Assembly: GCA_008921705.1 (NCBI GenBank)
Contig: VFFE01006709.1
Coordinates: 124,436 to 188,435 of the forward strand
Length of the DNA stretch: 64,000 bases
Source: Burhinus oedicnemus
Lineage: Eukaryota > Chordata > Aves > Charadriiformes > Burhinidae
Direction: 5' to 3'
Shown: in pieces, positions 40,061 through 52,627 of the stretch
Position numbering within the stretch: position 1 is the first letter of the stretch
Layout of the letters: each line of letters begins with the position of its first letter
Position numbers and translations under genes: made by a program
Notes under the pieces: model-generated
Seen by the model: only the letters and a program-made list of their open reading frames with translations
The model's database searches: none
Told to the model about the DNA's origin: nothing

Positions 40061-42742
40061 CGCAGCATACAGTAACTGTGAACAAAACAGGTCCATCCAC
40101 TCCAGTAATTTTGAAGGACCTATGTATCAATTTATAATCCCTACTGAACAATTGGCTTGAGGATTTAAGTGGGCCTGGAGAATCATATCCACTGTTCATC
40201 TGTCCCAGATTCTTTTGAACCTGTCATAGCTCTAAGTCACACAGCCAACAAATTGGGAGTACTGTCGTAGGAATTACTTTCTCAACCTGTGAATTAAAAA
40301 TCATGTGAATCTCTGGCATCTTGCCTAAATTGGTTGACTTTGCATGAGCCTGACTTCTGTAATGTACGTAGACAGACTTCAGAAAAATTGCTGGACTTTG
40401 TTCTTTAAGCGGGGAAGACTCTTTCTGTATTATCAATAACATTTCAGTCTTGCAGTCCACTCCTGAACTTGGACATGTGATTCACATTGCTGTGTGTCTT
40501 GAAATAGCCACAATGGATGCATATGCATTCAAGTGAAAAACTGCTTATTTTTGACAGCTGTAGCCTTTTCTATTAAGAATTTATAAGATAAACACCTTCT
40601 ATATTTGGAATCTAACCTCCCTTTTTTCCTCCTTGAAGAGGTCAGACTTCAGAACATGTGTGCAGTGAAATTTCTAATATTTACAGGAGTACTTACAGAT
40701 GTTTGCATTAAAATATAAGCCATAATAATTCAGTTCATACTAACAGCTAGATTATGTCAAAACTCATATCCTGTGATAGGGAGGGGGGAGAATTGCACAG
40801 AAGTGCTTAGGAGTCCTCAATTCCCTCCCTTACACTAGACAAGTAGTAACTTGATTGGCAGCAGCTGCAGATTAATACTACCTTTTCACAGGTTCCTTAG
40901 CACTTAGTACCACATTAAGTGGTACACAAAACCTTCTCACAGTCCCTTTCTGCTATGTCCTGCTTGCTTCTGTGGAAAATATGTGGATGTATGCTGATGT
41001 TTTTGTGTACTGACAGCCCATGAAAGGTCTTACTGACTTAGGTCTTGCCGAGACATTCAGTTCAATGGGACTTAGCCTGTCAGTTCTGTCCGTTCAAAAA
41101 TAGAAGAGGAAGTTTGATAAGAAGCAGAAAAATTGAATGCAAAACTGAATCAGGAATAGTTTAAATACCAAGAGGCCAACTGAATTATTTGCAGTGACTG
41201 AAATAATTTTTGGAAATTTTGTTATTTTTAAACTGAAACAGGCTAGAAAGTTTGTCATTTGAAAAGGTGAGAGAATTTTAAGATGAAAGCTCTATTGAGC
41301 TATTGTGTGACTTAGAAATTGAGCTAATGTGTGGCGTACAAAGTAAATTCTATTAAGGCATTATCAGATCTATTCACTTTATACACATGAATCATCATAT
41401 TTGAAGCATATGGGAAAATTTAGGAGTAAGACCAGCAAATTACAGTCCATAGTGGGAGGAACAGTCATAATATCTGAGTTCAAAAGCGCAACCTGTTCCG
41501 ATGTTTCTTTTACAATTTAAATGGAAAGGAACACAGACAAGTTCATATACACCTGGACCCATGACCCCCATGTCTGAGGAAGCCATGGAGTTGTGACTGT
41601 ACTGCACGATGTGGAATTGCAAGCTATACCAGTTGGCACTAACAGGAGGCTAAAGCTCCCATTGCCCTCTTCCAATGAACTGGTATTCAAATAAACCTGA
41701 GGACTGTATGTTACATCCTCCTCTGAGAAAGCACTACATTTTTTCTTCTTGCAATAATATTTTTACCCTTTTCTGTGAGAAACTTGAAAAAAAAAAATAG
41801 ATCCTGCCTCAAGCTTCAGAGGAACTTGAAAGTAAATGTGAGTTTGTGTCCCATGATACTTTTAAAGCAAAAGTTCTGCTTTCCATTTTAAGATAGTTGA
41901 TTGCTAGTTACGTTGTAGAGTCTTAGCTGTGAACTTTGGCTTTGCTTTGGCCTACAGTCATGGCATCTAGCTTGTTTCAGCACAGAATATGCAAAGCATT
42001 CAGCTATATAAATCTCTCGTCTCCAAGGAACCATCTTTCCATATCTGACATTAATGAGGTACACCTGCACGGTGTTTGACTATTACACAGATCTCTGTAT
42101 CATTACATTTATCAGAGCTGTCTGAATCTAGCAATACACCACAAGTAAGACAATAAAAAAGGAACAGTTTGCTCATTAGGAATGCAAAAGTTTCAGTGTT
42201 TTGGCTTTCATTCTTCATAACATCTGTTGTACAGCACTAGGTTTGGTCAATGTCTAAACATCTACATACACATTTATGAAAACAATAATGCAAATTAAGT
42301 TTCCTCTCCAGTATTGTCACTGGGGAGAGAGGAATGCACATAATTTCATATGTAGTCTGAAAGCTGGTGAAAAGAGCTGCTGTGTCAACTTTCTGCATTT
42401 TGTTTAAATTAAAAGCAATTTATTATCTTTGTTTATTTAAACGAGTAAAGCACTAAGTTGTTTGACTGAATATGCGTCTATGTGAGAAAGAAATTCAGAA
42501 GGGTTGAAGATAAATTTTAAAAACACAGAATGAAGAAAAGAATGCAAGACTTATGGAGCCAGCTGGTATCTATAACTTCACCTGCTTTCTGTTAGGGTGA
42601 GTCTCTATCCTAATGCCTGGCTTTAGACTTCTGTTTGGGTAGAAATACTTTTGTATGGAGCAAAGTGATTCTGGTCCAGACCTTGCAGAACTGAAGACCA
42701 GCTAAACATTTTCAATTTGGGAGACTGAAAACTAGATCAAAG

Positions 42743-42832
42743 ATCCTCGATGGTGAAGGCAAAACTGGGTTAGGGCTCCTCAATAGCATGGGCGAAACTG
42801 GGTTAGGATTCCTGAACAGTGCAAGCAAAGTT
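42743..42832 (+). repeat. Short tandem repeat, 32-33 bp unit, about 2.7 copies
   Basis: Unit 1 (42743-42774) and unit 2 (42775-42807) share the frame 'TCCTCxATxGxxxxGGCxAA' and end in an identical ACTGGGTTAGG. A third, more diverged partial unit (42808-42832) starts ATTCCTGAACAG. The copies have diverged by several substitutions, so the array is not recent. It sits beside a purine-rich stretch. Confidence 0.8.
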
Positions 42833-42860
42833 CAATTTTGTGGAGATGTGGTTCTGGCTG

Positions 42861-43210
42861 TTGGATGAAAAGGAGTTGGATGGGATCAATGGAAGCTGGA
42901 GAAGATAAGGAGAAAACAAATGAGAAGAGTGCTGAAGAGAACAGAACAGGGAAGCTGAGAAGGAGAAAGTGGGTGGGGGGAGAGAGAGAGAACTGGTAAA
43001 GAATTTGAACGGGCTAAGAAGTCGGGGGTGTTTTAACGGGTTGTGAAAGGCTATGCAATTGGGGTTTTTTCTCTCCTGCCGTCTTGAAAATATGTAGCCT
43101 TTCCTGTCCCTTGCATCCATGCTCCTTTTTTTGGGGTTCCACAATCTGTTTTCTTCCCAAAACCCAGAATTCCCTTTTTTCCACTATACTTCTTTCTTCC
43201 TGCTCTCCAG
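42861..43210. repeat. Purine-rich block followed by pyrimidine-rich block
   Basis: On the plus strand about 42880-42995 is strongly purine-biased (agaagataaggagaaaacaa, then a GGTGGGGGGAGAGAGAGAG tract at about 42973-42990). About 43060-43210 is strongly pyrimidine-biased and ends in a splice-acceptor-like ttcctgctctccag. The strand switch is unusual in the window but has no assigned function. Confidence 0.5.
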
Positions 43211-46200
43211 AGTTTCCTGTACCTGTGAGCATGAGGGAAGTCCAGAAAGCCACAGTTGCTTCTGCTATCCCTGGGATTGAGGAAAGGGGGCCAGAAAGGG
43301 AGATCAGCTGCTGCTACTATTAGGAGAAGCAGCCTCTCACTGTAGTAGTTGTTGTCCCATAGGAAATAAGTACCTCCTGTAATGGTATCAATAACATCAA
43401 GTCTGGCTTTCTAGGGTCCAATGCATGTAAAGTGGGGAACAAGGCTACGAACTTTACCTTCTTCAGCAGTGTTACCCAAGATAACTGCCTACTTTGCCTA
43501 TGAGTAATAATGGATTGCAGAAACTGAATCAGGGGTCAGAGGGGAGCGGAATTTGATCCAAGCCACTGTTCTAGAGAATATTATTTGTAAGTGCTCTGGA
43601 GCACTGCTTATCAGCTGAAATTCTAGAGGTGGGTACCTGTACAAGGGACTTTAGATCCCACTGAACAAAGGCACAGATACTATTTAAATCTGCTAAAAAG
43701 AAGTTAGAATCACAGATGGAGTCTGTCAGTATTCCTTAATTAACCTTCCAGATTTCATTCAACTTTGGTGACTCCAGCAAAAATACTGCCACAACGGATT
43801 CTTTGAACTATTTTTCTTGGGAAAAAATATCTTTGTAACTGGCTTTGATCCAGTGAGAAGAAGAAAAGTGCCTATTTGCCTTGAAAGATTGTTATCTTGT
43901 TGAATGTACTTCTTACAAGAATGATTCCATCAACGGGTTCATTGAATCAATTGATTTACTGAAGAGCATTGATGAAGTAGAGACTTCATTATTTTATATC
44001 AATGCTGTCTGAATACAGTGTAATAACACTGCATACACTTGCAGATTGTTGAAAGATGAGATCACAAATTAGAAACCCATTTGTCCTTTAATACAGAACA
44101 ATGTAAATGAAAAGTAACCTGGCTTCTTTGGAATTACTATAGAATTTTTGTATGTAGGAAGAATTTCGCTTTTAGAGGTTAAAGCTGATAACATTTGGGT
44201 TACTTTCACTACTTGCTGTTTTACTTGCAAATGATACAATTGCTATCCTTTTTTTCTGCAAACTTCAGAGCTGCAGTGAATCATAAAGCACTTTTATGCT
44301 GTTTTTAAAATTCAGTTAATTATTTAAACTCCAAACATATATTATTTTCTGACAGCTCCATTCTCCTTGTTTCCTTCTCCAAACTAATAATGTTGTAGTC
44401 ACTATGACTTATTCTTCACTGTTCTTTGCACTGATATCACTGGGACAGATTTTCCATAAGAATTTGAAGCTTCACTGGAGTTAATCAAAAAGATGTCCAT
44501 CAAAGACCAAGATCTATGTTTAAAGGGTAGTATCACTTGTGTGTCAACTTGGAGGTCTTTGTAGAGTAGTCTGCATATATTCTTGACTGTACACTGAAGA
44601 GAGATCATGTTTTCCTGTTTTGTTTTTACAACTTTATCTTAACAAAATAACCCTGCTTGCATATATGTTCATTCACTGAAATTAGTAGGACTTGAAAGGT
44701 GCTGATTTCTGTTATGTATTCAGCTTTCGATGTTTATGTTTGACCAGTTTGCATATATTTTTAAGAATTAGGATATGAAAAATATTGAGACTTCTGTGGC
44801 CTATACTCAGACTCCTTCAAGATAAACCTCTTGATGTAGATGCAATGTATATCCTAAATGTAATACTGGGAAGGATTAAAGCATTTTTAGTTTTATTGTT
44901 GCTAAAACAAATTTTAATAGATTTGCCCTCCTTTTGCATATAACAGTTTACAGTATCTGCTGACCCTATTATTAGCTGCGATTTTTCTGGTTACATCTAT
45001 TCATTAAAAAAATTCACCAAAAAAAAAAAAAAGAGCAACAGAAAACCTAAAACTGATATTGCTTGAGAGGCAAGGTGACTATTTTATGTAATAAATTATT
45101 AGGGGAATAAGTAAATAAGTTACATTTCTGTAGAAAAATAGATAATAAGTTCAAATGGAAATGTGTCAATGTACACTGCTGCTTTTTGCAATGTGTTCTA
45201 CTTAGAGAAAGAAGTAAAGAAATGCCAGGCTGTGTGAACCATCAGGGAATTGCTATAGTGCTGGATTGCTTTTGAAGAATAATTTAGGCTGACACTGGAA
45301 AGCAGCATATTCTCTCCTTTTATTTCTGTATACTTATCCTTGCCTCTCACATTTTTCAACATGATTTAAATCATTGTTGTCACTTGCAACAATTTATTTT
45401 ATGTGCCTTTGCTTGTGCTCCAATTGTATTTTTTCCAAGGATAAACAGTCTCCATTCTCCTTTTAATATGTGCTTGAACTGGTGTGAAATTAGGGGTAGG
45501 AACTCCATCTTTATCTCTTGAAGATTCGCACCTACCAGAGAAGTCCCTTCAACAATGTTTCTGACTCTTTTCTGCACTTTGGACCACTTGACTTGCACAA
45601 AAAGATAGGAAACACAGAGAACTGACTCAACACAGTGATGGTATTCTTTTGATATTTTAAAAAGAATATTTTTGCCTCTTAAGCTAGCTATGTGGAAGAC
45701 AGTCATCTTCAGGAGGTAATGAAGTAGCTGAGGGCATAAGCAAATAAGTGGAGGGAAGTGTAACCAGGGAACCTAAGTATGTTTGCACTCACTTTACACC
45801 CAAGTACTAAGTGTTGGCCTATAGCCATGCGTAATGGACTGAATGTCATTTATTTATATGTTCCTTTCTCAGACTACCCTTAATTTTATAGTCTCATTCT
45901 TCCTTCCTTGTCTGTATTGACAAACTGCTATGGCATCTGTGGGAGTGGACAGGAGCCCACAGAGAGATAATGTATGGCTCCAGGCTCGCTGCCAACGTGG
46001 ATCACAATTACAGTTATTTCCAGTTGAAGGTTCGGGTTTCCCACCTCCACGGGTAATAACCAGAAGAGTGAGTTCCCTGCCACGTGGCACATCCAAGATA
46101 CACACAGACACTTGAACTGACAGCGGAGCCAGGAATACACATTCACTCTACTCCAAAGTAATAGGGTAGTTTCTGCATTTTAAGTCCCAGTCTGCAGGTT

Positions 46201-49200
46201 AAGTATAACTTTTTTTAGTATATCAAGTGCTGTGAAGCTAAGTATTTTCGTTTACTCCTGCAGAATTTTTATATCACAGTATTTCATACTAGGTTGAAGA
46301 AAAAATTGATGTACTTCTGAAAGGTTCTTGTTCCATTTGTGTTAAACAAAATTGTTTGTCAACAGAGACAGTCATAATTTTTTTTGGGTGGACTAGAAGC
46401 CAGTGAAATGTCTGCCATAAAAAAAAAAATATCCCAAAGACCACATGAATCCAGCAATAAAACTTTCTAATCAGGCAGCAGAGCACGTGGCACAAGCCAA
46501 AACTCTACTCCAGCAACTATATGTGACCTCTGCAACACTCAGGAGACTGCTGCTATGTTACAGCCTCTCTTTCCTGGTACTGTAACCCACAGAATGCAAA
46601 TCAGAAAATTAAATTTAGACAAAATTACGTTACACCACTTTTATAAAAACTCCGATTGCTTTGGTAAAGAGTCTGTGAGAGGAATTTGTCCAACGCTTGT
46701 GACCTGCCAGGTCTTGATGAGGGATTATTTTCAGTAATCAGCTTGGAAGTGGTTTTGGATATTGAAGGATGCTGATGAACATAACTGACAAAATAAAGCT
46801 ACAAACCAAGTGACAGAAGAGGTATTTACTGTATGAAATTACTAGATCTCTCTGTCTGGAAAATTCTGAGGGTTATTCAGCAAAATAACGCCTAGCCGCT
46901 AGTCACCATTCATGGAGATCATTTTTAATTCAATTTGTCTCTTCCAATTAGAGGAGAGCTCCTTTCAGCTTCTCAATAACCCGACAAACCAGGTAGTGTC
47001 TCTCTCTCACCCAGAACAAGTTCTAATGCCAAGGGCACACAGTTTTCTAATATCACTGCATGAGATACAAATATCTTACAAATATTATAATTCTATAGGA
47101 AAATTTAACAGGAAATGGGTAGCGGTGTGCTTAAGGATCCGTTCAGCTGCAATTTATCCAGTTCAGTCATTTTGCTTTAGGTAGCCTACTGAAAATTGGT
47201 ATAGTATTCATATTTTTATCACAGATTAACGATGTCATTAATTGAATTAATACTAATTTGTACTGCAGCTCTTTCCATCTGTTGAACTTAAGGAGAATTA
47301 AAGAGTATTCCCTGGGTCAGTCTGTGTAGCACTGAAGCTAGTGTCTTGAATTTCAAACATAACAACCCTGATGGGAACAGCTGGATTTTTCTTTGATTTC
47401 AACTCTCCTGTTTTAAATAGTAAATTTCCCCAGTAATCTATGTGGGGCATTCTCTCAGTGTGTTGAAAGTATTATTAATTAAATGTTTGTAGAAGATTCT
47501 GTTTAAGAACCAACTCAATATCAGCAGCATGACTTTAATCTCCTCCCAAGCTTTTGTATATCTGACCTTCACAAATTCGTTCCCCTTTTTTTCCTCGTAT
47601 CATGCACCAGATTTTATGATGCCTTCATTATACTCCTGAAATTTAATAAATATTATATCACCAGCATTTAAATAGGGCTTATGAGCAAGAGAAATTAATT
47701 TCAAAGATATCTTTAAAAATTTTTAAATGTTTCTCTTCAGGAATACATAATGTATGATAGAGGCAGATAAAATAGCAAACTAAATACATTGGGATAATTA
47801 ACCAAGTAAAAATAAATTACACTATGTTCTGAACCATATGTCAGTAAAAGGTTTTGCCAGTCATTTCCTCACTGAAATTTAGCTTTGTCGTCTCAGCTCA
47901 TTTATTAAATTTTGTTTTTTCTGGCATCTGTTAGTTAAGATCATAGACTTCAACAATAGCAGATTCAGGAGAACCTTGTGCTGACATGCCACTGACTGCA
48001 AAAATGCTTATGCTATATTTGGATTTTTTTCAAGGTGGGTTTTTTCACTCCCAAGACACTCAAAGAAATTGTCATAAATGCCATTTTCAATAATGACTAC
48101 ATTTTTGGGGGCAGGGGAAATGGACTGTTAAAATATCCCCATTCTTCAAGTCGCATATAAATTCGTCAAAGGGTTTGACTTTTGCTTTATTACTTGGGAA
48201 GGACATTTGGGAGTATATTTCTATTGTTCAATTTGTATTGTAATCACTCCATTCATCTGCTTTTGACACAAATTATATGATAAATTGTATCCTGCCGGTA
48301 TCCTTATACTCCCTTTTACTATGAGTGTTTTTTGAATTCCCAAAGTGCTTTTAAAAATAGGCTATGTAAAGATATTATCTCAGTGACCTTAGTACCAACC
48401 AAATTCTTATTTTCACTATGATCTACCCAATACTGTCATGACTATACTGTCGCACGGCTTCCCATATAGTGATACCGTGCAAAAAATGTTTCAGTTTTTT
48501 GTTTTCCACAGAGTAGGTAGGTGCTCCAATTTGTATCATTAAAAAATCATAACAAGATACTGCACCCTTCTGTGGGAGGAGGGTCGCCACTCTTTGAAGT
48601 CTGTTCCCATTAAAAGAGACTTTTTACTCTTTTGTTGTATATGAGAGCTGTCAAAAATATAGATAAAAATTAAAATTTCCATATACAAATACAGAATATT
48701 CTTTATTTTAGGTGCTTTGTTATTCCTAATGTAAGAGCATAAGTAACATACTCTTAAATGTAAAATACAGTTGAAACAGACTTAAAAGACATAGAGCAAA
48801 TACATCTGAAAACAGAAGGCATAAGAAATATAATCTGAATCTTAAATTGGCTCCCTCTTACAAAGACATTTGTATATAATGTGATTCCCCTGATTCTACC
48901 CAGCAGTTTCAGTGAATTTGAAGTGACAGGTAATGCAAGCTCCTTAAGCGATTACCATTATTGAAAGTAAAGTACTTACATGAAAAATGAAAATAAAATG
49001 AAAATTGGAAAGCAAACAGTATACTTGAAAGATGAAAAAACTTTGTGTGAATTAGAATTATTGTCTACTAGCTCGTGTACTACAAGTAACATCCCATTAG
49101 ATAACTGCACGCCCTCCATTGTAATTAATCAACCTCAGTAACCCATGACTATTTTCAGGGATGACTACATAAAGAATAATGTTATTCTCAACAGATAAGT

Positions 49201-52090
49201 TTAATTTGTTTTACTATCAAACCAATCTACATACTGCAGTGCCTGGTAGTGCACTTTTGACAAAAATGTTAGCTTTCTTTTTAGTCCTGTTAGGGTTGTC
49301 TGGTTGGCCCAACAGAGAAGCGGATGGGCGCAATGCTACCTGCTGCTGTACCAACACAACAGCTTGTGGTGTTTCAGATGGGAAGAATCACTTGCCTCAA
49401 CCTGCTGGCTTATTAATTCAGTAGGTATTGGGCTGTGTGAACACATGGTTCTGTGTTGGATTGTCCTTGGATTGTAGTTTCCCAGTGAACATCTACTGAT
49501 ACCGCAAAAAACCCCCAACGCAGAACACTTAAAACGGAGGTTGTCTCCGTACTGTTGCAATGCTTTTCTTGATCAGGAACATCAAAAGCTCCTTATTTCC
49601 ATTTTCCTTTTTAAAAGTAGAAGCTGAATGATGAAACGAGCATGGTACCTCAGCTAAAAGACAGACCAATGCCAGAGGTACCACTGTAATTTTTTTCCAA
49701 AGACCTTTGCTCTGTCCCTGAAATGGAGAACTCGCAATAGAATGGTAAATGGCAAAATCACTCCTAATAACACAGAGCTCTTTGAACCGAAGCTGGATGG
49801 CTCACTGGAGGGAAGGTTGCATACTCTCGTACAGACTTTTACCTAGCATGGTGTCAATGCATATTTATACTCGCTCACTTACATTTTCCAGTCATAACGT
49901 ATGTGGCTCTACCTTATTACTGCAGCTGGGCTACCACTTGCAGAGGATCTGTGATTGCAACTTGACTATAACAGAGTCTGTGCTGTTTCTTCTGTGTGGA
50001 TCTATCACTAACTCAGTCAATTCATCTGACCCTATTCAGAAAACAGATGAAAATTCTTTACAGTAGGGAAGTGCTGACAGCTCAAACAGAGGGATTTATG
50101 AAAAGTTCACATAACCAGGTTTTCAGGGCGAAAAAGCAAAATTTTTTAGGTGGCCTGATCCTTCATTTCTCACTGGTGAATATATTTGCTTTGAAGTAAA
50201 TAGGGATAGTTCATAAGAGTAAGAAATACTTCAATGAATAAAGGTCCTGTGAATTTACTACATAAATTATAGGAATAGAAGACTGTAGTATTGGTTTACA
50301 GATTTTATTTAGTCATCAGTAAGGCTGAAATTTACTGAGGAGGGTAAATTTGATTTATGGGTTGGTTTCCTGGAACACAGCCTGTATGTGCCTTCTCTGT
50401 ACATTTCTCGTCCTAAATTCTCAGTCTGTTTCCGTTGACATCAACTGAATATCAATGAGACTATGCTGATTTACTTAAACTGAGGATATGACCCTTTTTA
50501 CCCTCTCCTTCGAGCTTCTAGCTAAGTTCCTATACTTGCTAAAACACTCCTTTCTCCTTGTACCCCCTTCTTTTGCTCCCTGCCCAGCAAAGTGCCATTT
50601 GCAGTGAACAAGAATGTCTGCAGATCTATCAGTTGGTTTGCACCAAGGAAGAAACTTCAGTATTTTGCTCCTCTGGGCACTATAAATGGTACAATAATAT
50701 TTTTGACCTATGCAATACTGTAATGAGAAATTATTTGTATTTTTCCCTCAAATGTTGCCTGAAGGGTTGTTATTTTACTTAATTTATAAACAGAAGTAAA
50801 GCCAAAACCACCACAAGTAAGTGGTTTCCACGTATTTGTATGTGGAGTATCATCCAGGCTTAATGTATTCTGGTATGGAAGTCTTAATTTGACACCTCAG
50901 CAGAGACAAAGTTTGTTATTAAGTAGACTGAAAATAATGGCATGATCAATTTGAAGTTCTCTGGGAATGTTATTTTCTGTAACTTTTGGGGAATGGTTAT
51001 TTTAATAAGTTAATGGAAGTTGCACTTATCCAGAAGTAGAGCTCAACCCTAAAATTTAGTAATTTGTCCAAAATTTAGAAATTAGTAGTAGTTGAGAAAA
51101 AACAAGCACGTCTTCTAGTATGATCCCTATGTCTAAACTTCTGAAACGTCTGTCTTGTTTACCTTTTCTGTAATTAAACTTTATGCTACTTTAGCCATTT
51201 TTAGAAATTGCTCTCACTAGCTGTAGAAAATTTTGCACCAGAAAATCATTAATAAAGGAAAGAGTCTTTTAGTACAGCTTAGATTAAAAATAGTCTATCT
51301 TTTCAAGTAGTTATCATGATGATACTGAAACACTGTATCTCTATTTGGCACGCTCCCCTATCTAATCTGATCTTCCTGTCTTAACATAATAGTTAGTCCT
51401 TTTTACTCTGTGTAGCTTTTCTTGCTCTCACGTCAGCCAGGATGTGACATATATTTTCGTTTACTGTTTAGAAAATATTTAGGTTGTTTTAGATCACAAA
51501 CAGATAATGAATTCAGAATTGATGGCTCCACCTGTTGGTGAAAATATAAACTTTAAAATGAACCTAGACATTGACGTAATAGGAACTGGAGGGTGGCAAA
51601 AAAGAACTAACAATTTTTACTTTACTTTTTGTATTATTTTCAGACTACAAATTTGTTTTAAATTTACAAATTAGACACAATACAAGAGGCCACAATGTAT
51701 TAGTAAATATTCCTTCTTATGTTAGCATGATAACATGTATTCCATGGTAATTGTCGCCTTTTTGCTGCTTATTATGAGCAGCTAGTAAAAAAACCAAGTG
51801 TAGAATAAATTCAGAATTCCATTAGCGTCAGTGGGTTTCATCCATCACTACTTTGAAATATTTTAAAGCTAAGTCTATGGAGATGATGCTAACAGTATCA
51901 TGACCAACAATCTTGTACTCACTAGGGCCATCATCCTTCTCTTGAGGTCGGTGGTAATAGGCTCAAGCTGAGAGACTGAACTGATATCAACATCAAAGAA
52001 ATTTAACTTCGTCCTTCTCCAACAAGTTCCTATCTTACACAGCAGGTCTCAATACATAAAGCACATGCAGGGTTTATTTTGAGTTCTAAT

Positions 52091-52627
52091 TGTTATGGTT
52101 TGAAAAACTCACAACAATTTATTGTTGTTTAGACAATTATTCTATCACCCAATGACCCCTCCCCACCTGGGAAGGGGAATTGGGGGAAAAAACAAGGAAA
52201 CTCAAGGGTTGAAATATAAACAGTTTTAATAGAATAATACTAAACAGTTAACATTAACTATACTAAAGAACCAATGTTGATCCCGATACCAATACAAAAT
52301 ATATGAGGATTATACTCAGCCCATTCTATCTGTAAGAAGATGTGCACTCCCAGCAGTGGACAGCAAATGTGGGACACTGTGAACGCTGCAGCTTCAGGAG
52401 GAAGGGAAGGGCTCAGGGGTCTGTCACAGGGGCAAGAAGTTCTCAGGATTGCTGCCATCAAGGGAGAGAAGGAACTCCGCAGCAACTTTCTAATTTCTAT
52501 TGAATGTGACATTCGTGGTATGAAATAATCCTGTTGGCCAGCTTGGGGAAAATGCTCAGGTCTCGCTCCTCCTCATCCCTGCACCTGACGAGCTTGAAAA
52601 CACTGAGACCTTGAAACCCGCATACCA
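52091..52627 (-). mobile_element. Solo LTR of an avian endogenous retrovirus, inverted
   Basis: The plus strand begins TGTTATGGTTTG, the complement of an LTR 3' end of the ...AAACCATAACA type, matching the end of the LTR at 28.1 kb. 'aaggaaactcaagggttgaa' and 'atataaacagttttaataga' at about 52195-52237 are the complement of the conserved core (TTAAACTG...TTTATCTCA...CCCATGAG). The right end near 'gaaacccgcatacca' would be the 5' TGGTATG terminus. No internal retroviral sequence flanks it, so it is a solo LTR on the minus strand. I could not find a matching target-site duplication, so the right boundary is approximate. The opposite open frames at 52258-52528 lie inside the LTR and are not genes. 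Confidence 0.75.

Larger units (their letters stand above)
38716..52090. other. Non-genic sequence with a minisatellite and weak exon-like units
   Basis: No convincing gene was found. Exon-like units at 39902-40060 and 43211-43323 and a minisatellite at 42743-42832 are described separately. A14 occurs at 45019-45032. A less AT-rich patch at 45.93-46.13 kb carries overlapping open frames on both strands (60-80 codons) with no recognised domain. A frame at 49266-49424 begins with a hydrophobic, signal-like stretch and is followed by several Cys, but has no flanking gene structure. Other frames are short and random in look. Confidence 0.45.
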
